From positions 39,072 through 103,071 of the forward strand of contig PBNK01000004.1 in assembly GCA_002723085.1 (NCBI GenBank): a stretch of DNA of 64,000 bases. Reading direction: 5' to 3'. Positions 15,349 to 23,685 of the stretch are shown here, in pieces (position 1 is the first letter of the stretch; every line of letters starts with the position of its first letter). The DNA is from Crocinitomicaceae bacterium (GTDB lineage Bacteria; Bacteroidota; Bacteroidia; Flavobacteriales_D; Parvicellaceae). The position numbers were made by a program, and so were the translations under genes. Below the pieces are notes generated by a model, which saw only the letters and a list, made by a program, of their open reading frames with translations, was not told where the DNA came from and did not search any database.

Positions 15349-16623
15349 ATGACAAATAAAACTAACGACCCTGCATTAAAATCATGGATTGATGTACCAC
15401 CTAACTGTGATTTCCCCATTCAAAACCTTCCTTTTGGAATCTATTCAACTAATTCAAAAGATAGAAGAGTTGGAGTTGCAATTGGAGAAAAAATTCTTGA
15501 TTTATATTTTCTAAACAAGAATGGATATTTAAATGATTTACCATTCACTGAAAAGGACTTTAATTGTGATTTTCTCAATAATATGATGCTCCATGGAAAA
15601 CAAAATGTTTCCAATTTAAGAGCTAGAGTTTCAACTTTGTTATCTAATGATAATAATGAAATAAAAAACAATGAAAATCAACTAAATCAACTATTTGACA
15701 ATCAAGACAAAGCTCAAATGCACTTACCAGTAAAAATTGGAGATTATACAGATTTTTACTCAAGTGAACAGCATGCATACAACGTAGGTTGTATGTTCAG
15801 AGACCCTAACAATGCTTTATTACCTAATTGGAAACATATTCCGGTTGGATATCACGGAAGATCTTCTTCAATAATAGTTTCTGGAGAACCTGTTATTCGT
15901 CCAAAAGGACAACAAAAATTAGATAACCAAGAAAATCCAGTTTTTGGACCATGTAAACTATTAGATTTTGAATTAGAAATGGGATTTATAACATTTGAAG
16001 GCAAACCTTTGGGTGAAACCATATCAACGGATGAAGCTGATGATTATATTTTTGGAATGTGTCTATTTAATGATTGGTCTGCAAGAGATATTCAAAAATG
16101 GGAATATGTGCCATTGGGGCCATTTTTAGCTAAAAATTTTGCCAGCTCAATGTCTCCTTGGATTGTTACAATTGATGCCTTGGAACCCTTTAGAATTCCA
16201 GGACCAAATCAGGAGCCTGCAGTATTACCTTATCTTGAATATAATGGAGATAAACATCTAGATATTAATTTAGAAGTAGCTATTAAAGCTCCAAATCAAA
16301 AAGAAAAGATAGTTTCAAACAGCAATTACAAGCATATGTATTGGAATATGAATCAACAATTGGCTCATCATTCTATAAATGGGTGTGACATTCACTGTGG
16401 AGACTTATTGGCTTCTGGCACTATTTCAGGACCTAATGAAGGTTCATATGGATCAATGCTTGAAATATCTTGGAAAGGAACAAAACCTGTTGATATGCCT
16501 GACGGAACTCAAAGAAGATTTATTAATGATGGGGATACTGTTACTATGAGAGGCTACTCTGAAAAAAATGGAGTAAGAATTGGTTTTGGTGAAGTAAAAA
16601 GCGAAATTTTACCTTCAAAATAA
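15349..16623 (+). CDS. fahA: Fumarylacetoacetase
   Basis: A 424-residue hydrolase for the last step of tyrosine breakdown, splitting fumarylacetoacetate into fumarate and acetoacetate. The N-terminal domain ends near FYSSEQHAYNVGCMFRDP. The catalytic fold shows WKHIPVGYHGRSSS and LDFELEMGF (metal-binding Glu residues) and ends with GSYGSMLEISWKG. The ATG at 15349 is chosen over a TTG at 15334 because it starts 2 bases after the glyA stop and gives the usual N-terminus. Other tyrosine-pathway genes are not in this window. Confidence 0.96.
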   Translation: MTNKTNDPALKSWIDVPPNCDFPIQNLPFGIYSTNSKDRRVGVAIGEKILDLYFLNKNGYLNDLPFTEKDFNCDFLNNMMLHGKQNVSNLRARVSTLLSNDNNEIKNNENQLNQLFDNQDKAQMHLPVKIGDYTDFYSSEQHAYNVGCMFRDPNNALLPNWKHIPVGYHGRSSSIIVSGEPVIRPKGQQKLDNQENPVFGPCKLLDFELEMGFITFEGKPLGETISTDEADDYIFGMCLFNDWSARDIQKWEYVPLGPFLAKNFASSMSPWIVTIDALEPFRIPGPNQEPAVLPYLEYNGDKHLDINLEVAIKAPNQKEKIVSNSNYKHMYWNMNQQLAHHSINGCDIHCGDLLASGTISGPNEGSYGSMLEISWKGTKPVDMPDGTQRRFINDGDTVTMRGYSEKNGVRIGFGEVKSEILPSK

Positions 16624-16635
16624 ATTTATAAATTA

Positions 16636-18834
16636 ATGATTAGCGAAGAACAAGAAAAAAAAACTATTCTTAATGCCTATAGAGGTGTTCTTCGTTCAAT
16701 GAAAATTGAAAGATCAAAAGAAGAAACTAAACTCATAAGAAAATCCTTTAACGTAGCTTTAAACGCACACAAGGATATGCGAAGAAAGTCAGGAGAACCT
16801 TACATTCTTCATCCACTTGCTGTAGCCAGAATTTGTGCAGAAGAAATAGGATTAGGACCGACATCAATTGTTTGTGCATTTTTACATGACACTGTTGAAG
16901 ATACTTCAATAACTTTAGATGATATTGAGAAATTATTTGGTATTAAAGTTCAAAAAATCATTAATGGACTAACAAAAATGTCAGGTACATTTGATTTTAC
17001 TAGTTCATCTCAAGCAGAGAATTTTAGAAAAATGTTTTTAACAATCCCTGAAGATGTAAGAGTTATCTTAATTAAACTTGCTGATCGTTTACATAACATG
17101 AGAACTCTTGATTCAATGCGAGAGGACAAAAGGCTAAAAATCGCATCTGAAACTTCTTATCTATACGCTCCTTTAGCTCATAGACTTGGACTATATTCAA
17201 TAAAAACTGAACTTGAAGATCTTTCTTTCAAATTTATGAATCGAGACGTTTACAGTGAGATAACATCTAAACTAAAAAAGACAAAAGCTGTCAGAGAAAG
17301 ATTTATTCAAAAATTTTGTAACCCAATAAAAAAAGAACTAGATAATCAAGGTTTTAAATACATAATGAAAGGGCGTACAAAAGCTGTACCTTCAATTCAA
17401 CGAAAAATAAAAAATAAAGGTGTAGATTTTGAAGAAATTTTTGATGTTTTTGCTATCAGAATAATCATAGATTCACCACCAGAAAATGAAAAATCAGACT
17501 GTTGGAAAGCATATTCATTAGTTACAGATTTTTACATTCCAAATCCAGAAAGATTAAGAGATTGGATTTCATACCCTAAACAAAATGGATATGAATCATT
17601 GCATACTACTGTAATGAGTCCCACTGGAAAATGGGTAGAAGTTCAAATACGTTCGAAAAGAATGGATGATGTTGCTGAAAAAGGACTTGCTGCTCATTGG
17701 AAATATAAACAGGGAGGAAGTAACCTAAAAGAATCCGGATTTGACAAATGGATTTCTGAAATTAGAGAGTTAATTGAAAATAAAGAAACCAACACATTTG
17801 ATTTTCTTGATGATTTTAAATCAAATTTATATAGTGATGAAATATATTTATTCACTCCAAAAGGTGATTTATTTACTTTACCTGTAAAAGCAACAGCTTT
17901 AGACTTTGCTTTCTCAGTACATACTGATGTTGGTGCAAGTTGTATAGGTGCTAAAGTAAACAGCAAGTTAGTTCCTATAAGTCATGTGCTAAAAAGTGGT
18001 GATCAAATAGAAATACTAACCTCATCAAAACAAATTCCGAAAGAAGCTTGGCTAGATTTTGTAATTACTTCAAAAGCTAAGTCAAAAATAAAGCAAACCA
18101 TAAAGGAGCAAAAAAATAAAATCACATTAGACGGAAAAGAAATTTTACAACGAAAACTAGCCAACTTAAAAGTAGACTACAATGAACAAAACCTGAAAGA
18201 AATTCTTAAATTATATGATTTTAAAGAACATACTGAATTATACTTTCAAATAGCTAAAGGAAAAATTGATTTATCAAAAATTAAAGAAATTATTATTAAA
18301 GGTGGTAGATTATATTCTGGATCTATATCTAAAACAATTAAAAATTCATTTGAATCTTTAATTAAGAAAGTAACAAAAACTGATCATGATATTTTCATTG
18401 GAGAAGGAGCAGACCCTAATCTTGATTACAAGTTAGCTCCTTGTTGTAACCCTTTACCAGGTGATTCAGTCTTCGGATTCATAACAATAAATGATGGAAT
18501 TAAAATCCATAGAAACAATTGCCCTAATGCTAAACAGTTAAGGGCTAATTACTCTTACAGAATTCTTTCTGCAAAATGGAAGTCCAATCAAGCAGATGCT
18601 TTTATAACTGGAATTAAATTTACAGGAATAGATAATGTTGGTCTTCTTAAAGAGGTAACCATTATAATTTCTGAATTAGAAAAAATTAATATGAAATCAA
18701 TTAATTTTGATTCCAAACACGGTGTTTTTGAAGGAACAATTATGTGTTATGTTTATGACAAGATTCAATTAGAAAACCTAATTCAAAAATTAAAGAGCAT
18801 AGAAGGTATTGAAAAAGTAGTAAGATTGGAGTAA
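16636..18834 (+). CDS. Rel/SpoT bifunctional (p)ppGpp synthetase/hydrolase
   Basis: A 732-residue alarmone enzyme with the full long-RSH layout. The HD hydrolase domain shows GEPYILHPLAVARI, FLHDTVEDT and ADRLHNMRT (residues ~50-160). The synthetase domain shows NGYESLHTTV (~300-330), the TGS domain shows IYLFTPKGDLFTLP (~405-465), and a C-terminal ACT domain begins near residue 655. The intact HD motif argues for hydrolase activity, so it can both make and degrade ppGpp. It follows fahA by 12 bases. Bacteroidota usually carry more than one long RSH, so I do not choose between rel and spoT. Confidence 0.95.
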   Translation: MISEEQEKKTILNAYRGVLRSMKIERSKEETKLIRKSFNVALNAHKDMRRKSGEPYILHPLAVARICAEEIGLGPTSIVCAFLHDTVEDTSITLDDIEKLFGIKVQKIINGLTKMSGTFDFTSSSQAENFRKMFLTIPEDVRVILIKLADRLHNMRTLDSMREDKRLKIASETSYLYAPLAHRLGLYSIKTELEDLSFKFMNRDVYSEITSKLKKTKAVRERFIQKFCNPIKKELDNQGFKYIMKGRTKAVPSIQRKIKNKGVDFEEIFDVFAIRIIIDSPPENEKSDCWKAYSLVTDFYIPNPERLRDWISYPKQNGYESLHTTVMSPTGKWVEVQIRSKRMDDVAEKGLAAHWKYKQGGSNLKESGFDKWISEIRELIENKETNTFDFLDDFKSNLYSDEIYLFTPKGDLFTLPVKATALDFAFSVHTDVGASCIGAKVNSKLVPISHVLKSGDQIEILTSSKQIPKEAWLDFVITSKAKSKIKQTIKEQKNKITLDGKEILQRKLANLKVDYNEQNLKEILKLYDFKEHTELYFQIAKGKIDLSKIKEIIIKGGRLYSGSISKTIKNSFESLIKKVTKTDHDIFIGEGADPNLDYKLAPCCNPLPGDSVFGFITINDGIKIHRNNCPNAKQLRANYSYRILSAKWKSNQADAFITGIKFTGIDNVGLLKEVTIIISELEKINMKSINFDSKHGVFEGTIMCYVYDKIQLENLIQKLKSIEGIEKVVRLE

Positions 18835-18858
18835 CTAATCGTTAAAATTCTATTTTTG
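18826..18858 (+). promoter_or_regulatory. Promoter of the fur-STAS-purA operon
   Basis: TTG at 18826-18828 and TATTTTTG at 18851-18858 are separated by 22 bases, inside the 17-23 range described for flavobacterial promoters. The -7 box ends 27 bases before the fur ATG. The -33 element lies inside the end of the Rel/SpoT gene. This is one of the two best promoter matches seen in the window. Confidence 0.6.
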
Positions 18859-18885
18859 TAAAATTAAAAAATTTCAGAGTTAATT

Positions 18886-19320
18886 ATGGACATAATGAAC
18901 GATACTCAATCAAGAGTTAGAGAGGTTTTTTCAGAATATCTTTCTGAAAAAGGACACAGAAAAACTCCTGAAAGGTTTGCAATTCTTGTTGAAATATATG
19001 AAATAATTGGACATTTTGATATTGAAGAGTTATATGTCAAAATGAAAAACAAAAACTATAGAGTTAGTAGAGCAACGTTATACAACACAATTGAATTATT
19101 ACTTGATTGCGATTTGATAAAAAAACATCAGTTTAACAATAGCTCTCATTTTGAAAAATCATTTCAATTTAAACAGCATGATCATCTAATTTTAGATAGT
19201 GGTGAGGTTCTAGAATTTTGTGATCCAAGGATTCTAAACATAAGAAAAACTATTGAAGAAATATATAATGTAGAAATAAGTGATCATAAATTATATTTCT
19301 ACGGAAAGAAAAAAGAATAA
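18886..19320 (+). CDS. Fur-family transcriptional regulator
   Basis: A 144-residue metal-dependent repressor. The winged-helix half has HRKTPERFAILVEIYE and the recognition region RVSRATLYNTIELL. The dimerisation half has FKQHDHLILDSGEVLEF. In most Fur proteins the stretch after HDHL carries a structural CxxC pair; here the equivalent is LILDSGE with no cysteine, so that zinc site is missing. The first of two close ATGs (18886 and 18895) is taken. It is the first gene of an operon with a STAS protein (2 bases downstream) and purA. The cognate metal cannot be deduced; iron is the default for the family. Confidence 0.9.
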   Translation: MDIMNDTQSRVREVFSEYLSEKGHRKTPERFAILVEIYEIIGHFDIEELYVKMKNKNYRVSRATLYNTIELLLDCDLIKKHQFNNSSHFEKSFQFKQHDHLILDSGEVLEFCDPRILNIRKTIEEIYNVEISDHKLYFYGKKKE

Positions 19321-19322
19321 TA

Positions 19323-19670
19323 ATGTTTGAATTAACAATTGAAAAAAAAGCCGATATAATATGGGTAAATTTATTCGGTAAATTGGTCAATCCTGATGAT
19401 GCTATACAATTGGAAGAAAAGATAGCTATAAATTTAACTGAAGAAAAAAATAATTTAATTTTCAACTTAAAAGAACTTAATTACATAAACAGTTCAGGTC
19501 TAAATTGCCTGATTAAACTTTTTACTAGATCAAGAAATTTAGGTGGAGATGCAATAATTTGCAACATGAACGAAAGCGTTAAAAACCTAGTATTAATTAC
19601 TAAACTAAATACTGTTTTTTCAATAGCTGAAAAAATTAGCGATATTGATGAATATATAAAAAACAAATAA
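19323..19670 (+). CDS. STAS-domain protein, anti-sigma-factor-antagonist-like
   Basis: A 115-residue single-domain protein with the STAS fold. The segment LIFNLKELNYINSSGLNCL carries the serine pair that is phosphorylated in SpoIIAA/RsbV-type antagonists. Such proteins switch partners with an anti-sigma kinase and are reactivated by a PP2C-type phosphatase. No anti-sigma kinase gene is adjacent, but a SpoIIE-like phosphatase is encoded at 58468. Its stop codon overlaps the start of purA (TAATG), so translation is coupled. The partner protein is unknown. Confidence 0.85.
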   Translation: MFELTIEKKADIIWVNLFGKLVNPDDAIQLEEKIAINLTEEKNNLIFNLKELNYINSSGLNCLIKLFTRSRNLGGDAIICNMNESVKNLVLITKLNTVFSIAEKISDIDEYIKNK

Positions 19671-20932
19671 TGGGAGTAGACGTATTATTAGGACTTCAAT
19701 GGGGTGATGAAGGGAAAGGAAAAATAGTTGATGTTTTAACGCCTCAATATAACATCATTGCAAGGTTTCAAGGTGGACCAAATGCAGGACATACCTTAGA
19801 ATTTGAAGGCATAAAACATGTTTTACATACAATTCCTTCAGGAATTTTTAGAGATAATGTAATTAATGTTATTGGTAACGGAGTTGTTATAGACCCTATC
19901 ATTCTTCAACATGAAATTGAAAAGTTAGAAGAGATGAATGTTGATGTAGTATCAAAACTTTTAATTTCTAAAAAAGCTCACTTAATTCTTCCTACGCATA
20001 AGTTACTTGATAAGGCATCTGAAATATCTAAAGGAAAAGAAAAAATAGGATCAACACTAAAGGGGATAGGACCAACTTACATGGACAAAACAGGCAGAAA
20101 CGGCTTAAGAGTTGGCGATTTAAACGATTCTAGTTTTGATGTTAAATACAATAGATTAAGAGACAAACACTTAGCACTTTTAAAAGGTTTTGAATTTGAA
20201 AAAGATCTTTCTGAAATGGAGACTACTTTTATGGAAAGTATTCAATTTTTAAAACGATTTAAACATATTGACAGCGAGCATTACATTAATAATGCTATGA
20301 AAGAAAATAAAAAAATACTTGCTGAAGGAGCACAAGGAACACTTTTAGATATTGATTTTGGCACATACCCTTTTGTTACTTCAAGCAATACAATTACAGC
20401 TGGGACTTGTACAGGACTTGGAGTAGCTCCTGGAAAAATAGCTAAAGTTATTGGTATATTTAAAGCCTATTGTACTAGAGTAGGTAGCGGACCATTTCCA
20501 TCTGAAGAAAAAAATGAAACTGGTGAAAAAATCAGAAAAATTGGGAATGAATTTGGGGCAACAACAGGAAGGGAAAGAAGATGTGGATGGATAGACTTAC
20601 CCGCTTTAAAATATGCAATAATGATTAATGGAGTAACTGAGTTAGCAATGATGAAATCTGACGTACTTGATCATTTTGATGAAATTAAAGTCTGTACTCA
20701 TTACATTCAAAACGGAAATAAAATCGATTATTTTCCATTTGAATTAGATGATACAACTAAACCTGTTTATCATTCAGTAAAAGGTTGGAATGAAGATTTG
20801 CCTTCAATTAGGTCAGAAGAAGATTTTCCAAATGCATTAAAAGAATATATTTCTTACTTAGAAAAGGAATTAGAGACTCCTATAACTATTGTTTCAGTAG
20901 GTCCTAAAAGATCAGAAACTATAATAAGGTAA
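19670..20932 (+). CDS. purA: Adenylosuccinate synthetase
   Basis: A 420-residue GTP-dependent ligase that commits IMP to AMP synthesis. The family start LLGLQWGDEGKGKIVDVL holds the GTP loop and catalytic Asp. GGPNAGHT, IGSTLKGIGPTYMDK and the C-terminal GPKRSETI are all present. Length is standard. It is translationally coupled to the STAS gene (1-base stop/start overlap), and the whole run from fur to the OstA-like gene looks like one transcript. Confidence 0.98.
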   Translation: MGVDVLLGLQWGDEGKGKIVDVLTPQYNIIARFQGGPNAGHTLEFEGIKHVLHTIPSGIFRDNVINVIGNGVVIDPIILQHEIEKLEEMNVDVVSKLLISKKAHLILPTHKLLDKASEISKGKEKIGSTLKGIGPTYMDKTGRNGLRVGDLNDSSFDVKYNRLRDKHLALLKGFEFEKDLSEMETTFMESIQFLKRFKHIDSEHYINNAMKENKKILAEGAQGTLLDIDFGTYPFVTSSNTITAGTCTGLGVAPGKIAKVIGIFKAYCTRVGSGPFPSEEKNETGEKIRKIGNEFGATTGRERRCGWIDLPALKYAIMINGVTELAMMKSDVLDHFDEIKVCTHYIQNGNKIDYFPFELDDTTKPVYHSVKGWNEDLPSIRSEEDFPNALKEYISYLEKELETPITIVSVGPKRSETIIR

Positions 20933-20946
20933 AATATTTTCATACA

Positions 20947-22446
20947 ATGATTCCCCATAATAATCGTTTATTAATAATGATGAAAATTTTTGGGACAATT
21001 CTTTTTTTAGTTAATATTTCTATATGTGCTCAAACACAAAAAATTAATATTCTTAAAGCGGGAAATAATGAAGTTTATCCCCAAAAAAAACTTGTCATAT
21101 TATGGGACAATGTTATTCTTGAACATAATGGAAACGTTATGTACTGCGATAGTGCTGTAGTTTATAAATCAGATAATTCATTTTTAGCATTTAAAAAAAT
21201 CTTAATTGACGATAAAGAATCCATTAAGTTAAGTGGAGACAGTTTAAAATACTATGGGGACTCACAAAAAGCTAATATAAGAGGAAATGTAACCTTATAC
21301 TCAAAAGAAATAGACTTAAAAGCTCCATCTTTGGACTATGACCTGAAAAACAAAATAGCTTTTTATAATCAAACAGCAGACATAAAAAACAAAAATACCG
21401 GAAATAGAATTAAAAGTATAAAAGGAAATTTTAATACCATTAACAATACTTTTTTCTTTAAAGACAGTGTTGAATTAATCAATATAGACTACACGCTAAA
21501 ATCTGATACTCTTGTTTACAATACAGTAAGTGAAATTTCAGAAATTAACGGGAAAACAAGGATAATAACTAAAGCTAGTGAAATAAATTGCCATAAAGGA
21601 TGGTTTGATAGCAAAAAAAATATTTCTTCATTAATAGACAGTGTATTTATTAAGAGTAAAACACATACTTTATCAGCCGATAGTTTATTTTATGATGAAA
21701 ACACAGGGCAAGCAGAAGCATATGGAAATGTTGTTCTAATAGATGATACCAGCCATTGGGAAATAATTGGAAATCAAGGGTTTTATGATGAAAAAATAGA
21801 TTCTGCTTCAATATATGGAAACAGCACTCTCACTCAAATTGAAAAAGAAGATACGTTAAAGATTGTTGCTGAAAAATTTATTACGAAAAGAGAAGAAAAT
21901 TATTATGAATTGTTTTGTTTTAATAAGGTAAACTTATTCGGAAATCAAATTAAAGGAAAATGTGATTCATTATACTACAATGAAATTGACTCATTAATGC
22001 ATCTGTTTAAAGAACCCATTTTATGGATTGATGAAAGCCAGATAACTGGAAACTTAATTAATTTTAAAATCAAAAATGGAAAGGTTTTTAATATGGAAAT
22101 CATGGATAATTCTTTCATTATAACTCAAAAAGACAGCATACATTTTGATCAAATTAAAGGAGATTATGTGAAGGGATTTTTTATAAAAAACCACATCAAA
22201 ACCATGAATATTATTGGGAATGGAAAAGTGATTTATTTTTCAGAAAATGAAAAAAACAAAAACATTACAGATGTTAATAATGTTGAATGTGAAAAAATGA
22301 AAATAAAATTCACAGAAAAAAACATTAAAGAAGTCATTTTTCAAAGTGAAACATCTGGAAATTCTGCAGCTATTTTAGCAGAAAAAAAATACAAACTAGA
22401 AGGATTTAAAATTCATGAAAAAATTAGCTTTCCAAAAGGAGAATGA
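20947..22446 (+). CDS. OstA-like periplasmic LPS-transport protein
   Basis: A 499-residue exported protein with the repeated beta-jellyroll pattern of the OstA/LptA/LptD-N family. Tandem units of the form GNVxLxxxxIxLxAxxLxYD are visible, for example GDSLKYYGDSQKANIRGNV and LFYDENTGQAEAYGNVVLI. The signal peptide is MMKIFGTILFLVNISICAQ. The ATG at 20977 or 20980 would start it directly; the ATG at 20947 just lengthens its n-region. It is longer than E. coli LptA (185 residues), as in other Bacteroidota. It probably forms part of the LPS bridge to the LptD-like protein at 27425. The 3' end overlaps the convergent gene at 22413 by 34 bases. Confidence 0.8.
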   Translation: MIPHNNRLLIMMKIFGTILFLVNISICAQTQKINILKAGNNEVYPQKKLVILWDNVILEHNGNVMYCDSAVVYKSDNSFLAFKKILIDDKESIKLSGDSLKYYGDSQKANIRGNVTLYSKEIDLKAPSLDYDLKNKIAFYNQTADIKNKNTGNRIKSIKGNFNTINNTFFFKDSVELINIDYTLKSDTLVYNTVSEISEINGKTRIITKASEINCHKGWFDSKKNISSLIDSVFIKSKTHTLSADSLFYDENTGQAEAYGNVVLIDDTSHWEIIGNQGFYDEKIDSASIYGNSTLTQIEKEDTLKIVAEKFITKREENYYELFCFNKVNLFGNQIKGKCDSLYYNEIDSLMHLFKEPILWIDESQITGNLINFKIKNGKVFNMEIMDNSFIITQKDSIHFDQIKGDYVKGFFIKNHIKTMNIIGNGKVIYFSENEKNKNITDVNNVECEKMKIKFTEKNIKEVIFQSETSGNSAAILAEKKYKLEGFKIHEKISFPKGE

Positions 22447-22886
22447 CTAATTGGTAAAACAATATTTTCATTATTTAATTGAATCATAGAATTATAAACT
22501 AAAGTGTTTTTATCTAATTGCCCCTTATCAAAAAGAGATTTTAAATTAGAAAATGGAACAACATTAATTTCATTACTATGCTTTAAACAAATATTCTGCC
22601 TGTTCATAAAAGAAAAACCTGTTTTTTCTTCCATTTCCTTTATAAATCTAACTTGAGAATCAACAGCTCTTCCGCACATAGAATCATCCAAAACATTAGC
22701 TCCAATTACAAGAACATAATTATCCATAAATAACAAATCTCCATTTACTTTATCTCCATGAGATTTCCAAGTATCTTTAAATACTGAAAAAGCATCAAAA
22801 ATGATTTGCTGTGCATTATCATCTAAAAATTTAGAAGAAATGTAAAGCCAAACTTTGGCTTTAGTATTAAATTCTGGAAAAATCAT
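22413..22886 (-). CDS. Conserved Bacteroidota protein often labelled ABC transporter ATPase, function unknown
   Basis: A 157-residue soluble protein beginning FPEFNTKAKVWLYISSKFL. Similar Bacteroidota proteins are commonly annotated as ABC transporter ATPase, but I see no Walker A, Walker B or signature motif, so that name is not supported. It is the last gene of a three-gene minus-strand unit with two Fe-S electron-transfer proteins and overlaps the upstream one by 4 bases. A role linked to that module is possible. Its last 34 bases overlap the end of the OstA-like gene on the other strand. Confidence 0.75.
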   Translation of the reverse strand: MIFPEFNTKAKVWLYISSKFLDDNAQQIIFDAFSVFKDTWKSHGDKVNGDLLFMDNYVLVIGANVLDDSMCGRAVDSQVRFIKEMEEKTGFSFMNRQNICLKHSNEINVVPFSNLKSLFDKGQLDKNTLVYNSMIQLNNENIVLPISHSPFGKLIFS

Positions 22887-23677
22887 AAATCTGCAGCATT
22901 AGAAATTAATTCAGCAATATCCATTACTTTTATTTCAGATTCTTTTTCAAAGTATTTTACTCCATCAGTCATCATAGTATTACAAAAAGGGCAACCAGTA
23001 GCAATAAAATCAGGTTTAAGCTCAATTGCATCCTCTGTTCTTTCTATATTGATTTCTTTATCTCCCTTTTCAGCTTCTTTAAACATTTGAGCTCCTCCAG
23101 CTCCACAACATAAACCATTGCTCTTTGATCGTTTCATTTCAGCAAGCTCAGAATCGAGTTTTTCTAATACTTCTCTAGGTGCTTCATAAATATCATTTGC
23201 TCTTCCCAAATAACAAGGATCATGAAAAGTAATTTTTTTACCCTTAAATGCCCCACCACCTTTCATTTGAATTTTCCCCTTTCTAATCAATTGATTAATT
23301 AATTGAGTATGGTGTATAACTTCAAAAGTTCCACCTAGTTCAGGATATTCATTTTTTAAAGTATTAAAACAATGAGGACAACCAGTAATAATTTTTTTAA
23401 CCTTATATTCATTAAGCAACTGTATATTTTGAATGGCTTGCATCATAAATGCAAATTCATTTCCTGCTCTTTTTGCTGGATCGCCAGTACAAGACTCTTC
23501 AGTACCTAAAACCGCAAATTTAATATTACAATGATGTAAAATTTTAACAATTGCTTTTGTAATCTTCTTAGCACGATCATCAAAACTTCCAGAACAGCCA
23601 ACCCAAAATAAAAAATCTGGAGATTCATTATTTGCAACTAATTCTGCAACAGTAGGTATTTTGATTTTTTCACTCAT
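22883..23677 (-). CDS. CCG-domain Fe-S protein (heterodisulfide reductase subunit B-like)
   Basis: A 264-residue cytoplasmic protein with two cysteine-rich CCG-type motifs. One comprises TGCPHCFN and HDPCYLGRAND; the other comprises GLCCGAGGAQMF and ATGCPFCNTMM. These modules bind an Fe-S cluster or zinc and work with a 4Fe-4S partner in HdrBC, GlpBC and LutAB-like complexes. Its partner is encoded 8 bases upstream (23686-25023). Together they should accept or donate electrons at the membrane quinone pool; the substrate is not evident. Confidence 0.88.
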   Translation of the reverse strand: MSEKIKIPTVAELVANNESPDFLFWVGCSGSFDDRAKKITKAIVKILHHCNIKFAVLGTEESCTGDPAKRAGNEFAFMMQAIQNIQLLNEYKVKKIITGCPHCFNTLKNEYPELGGTFEVIHHTQLINQLIRKGKIQMKGGGAFKGKKITFHDPCYLGRANDIYEAPREVLEKLDSELAEMKRSKSNGLCCGAGGAQMFKEAEKGDKEINIERTEDAIELKPDFIATGCPFCNTMMTDGVKYFEKESEIKVMDIAELISNAADL

Positions 23678-23685
23678 GTTTAAGT

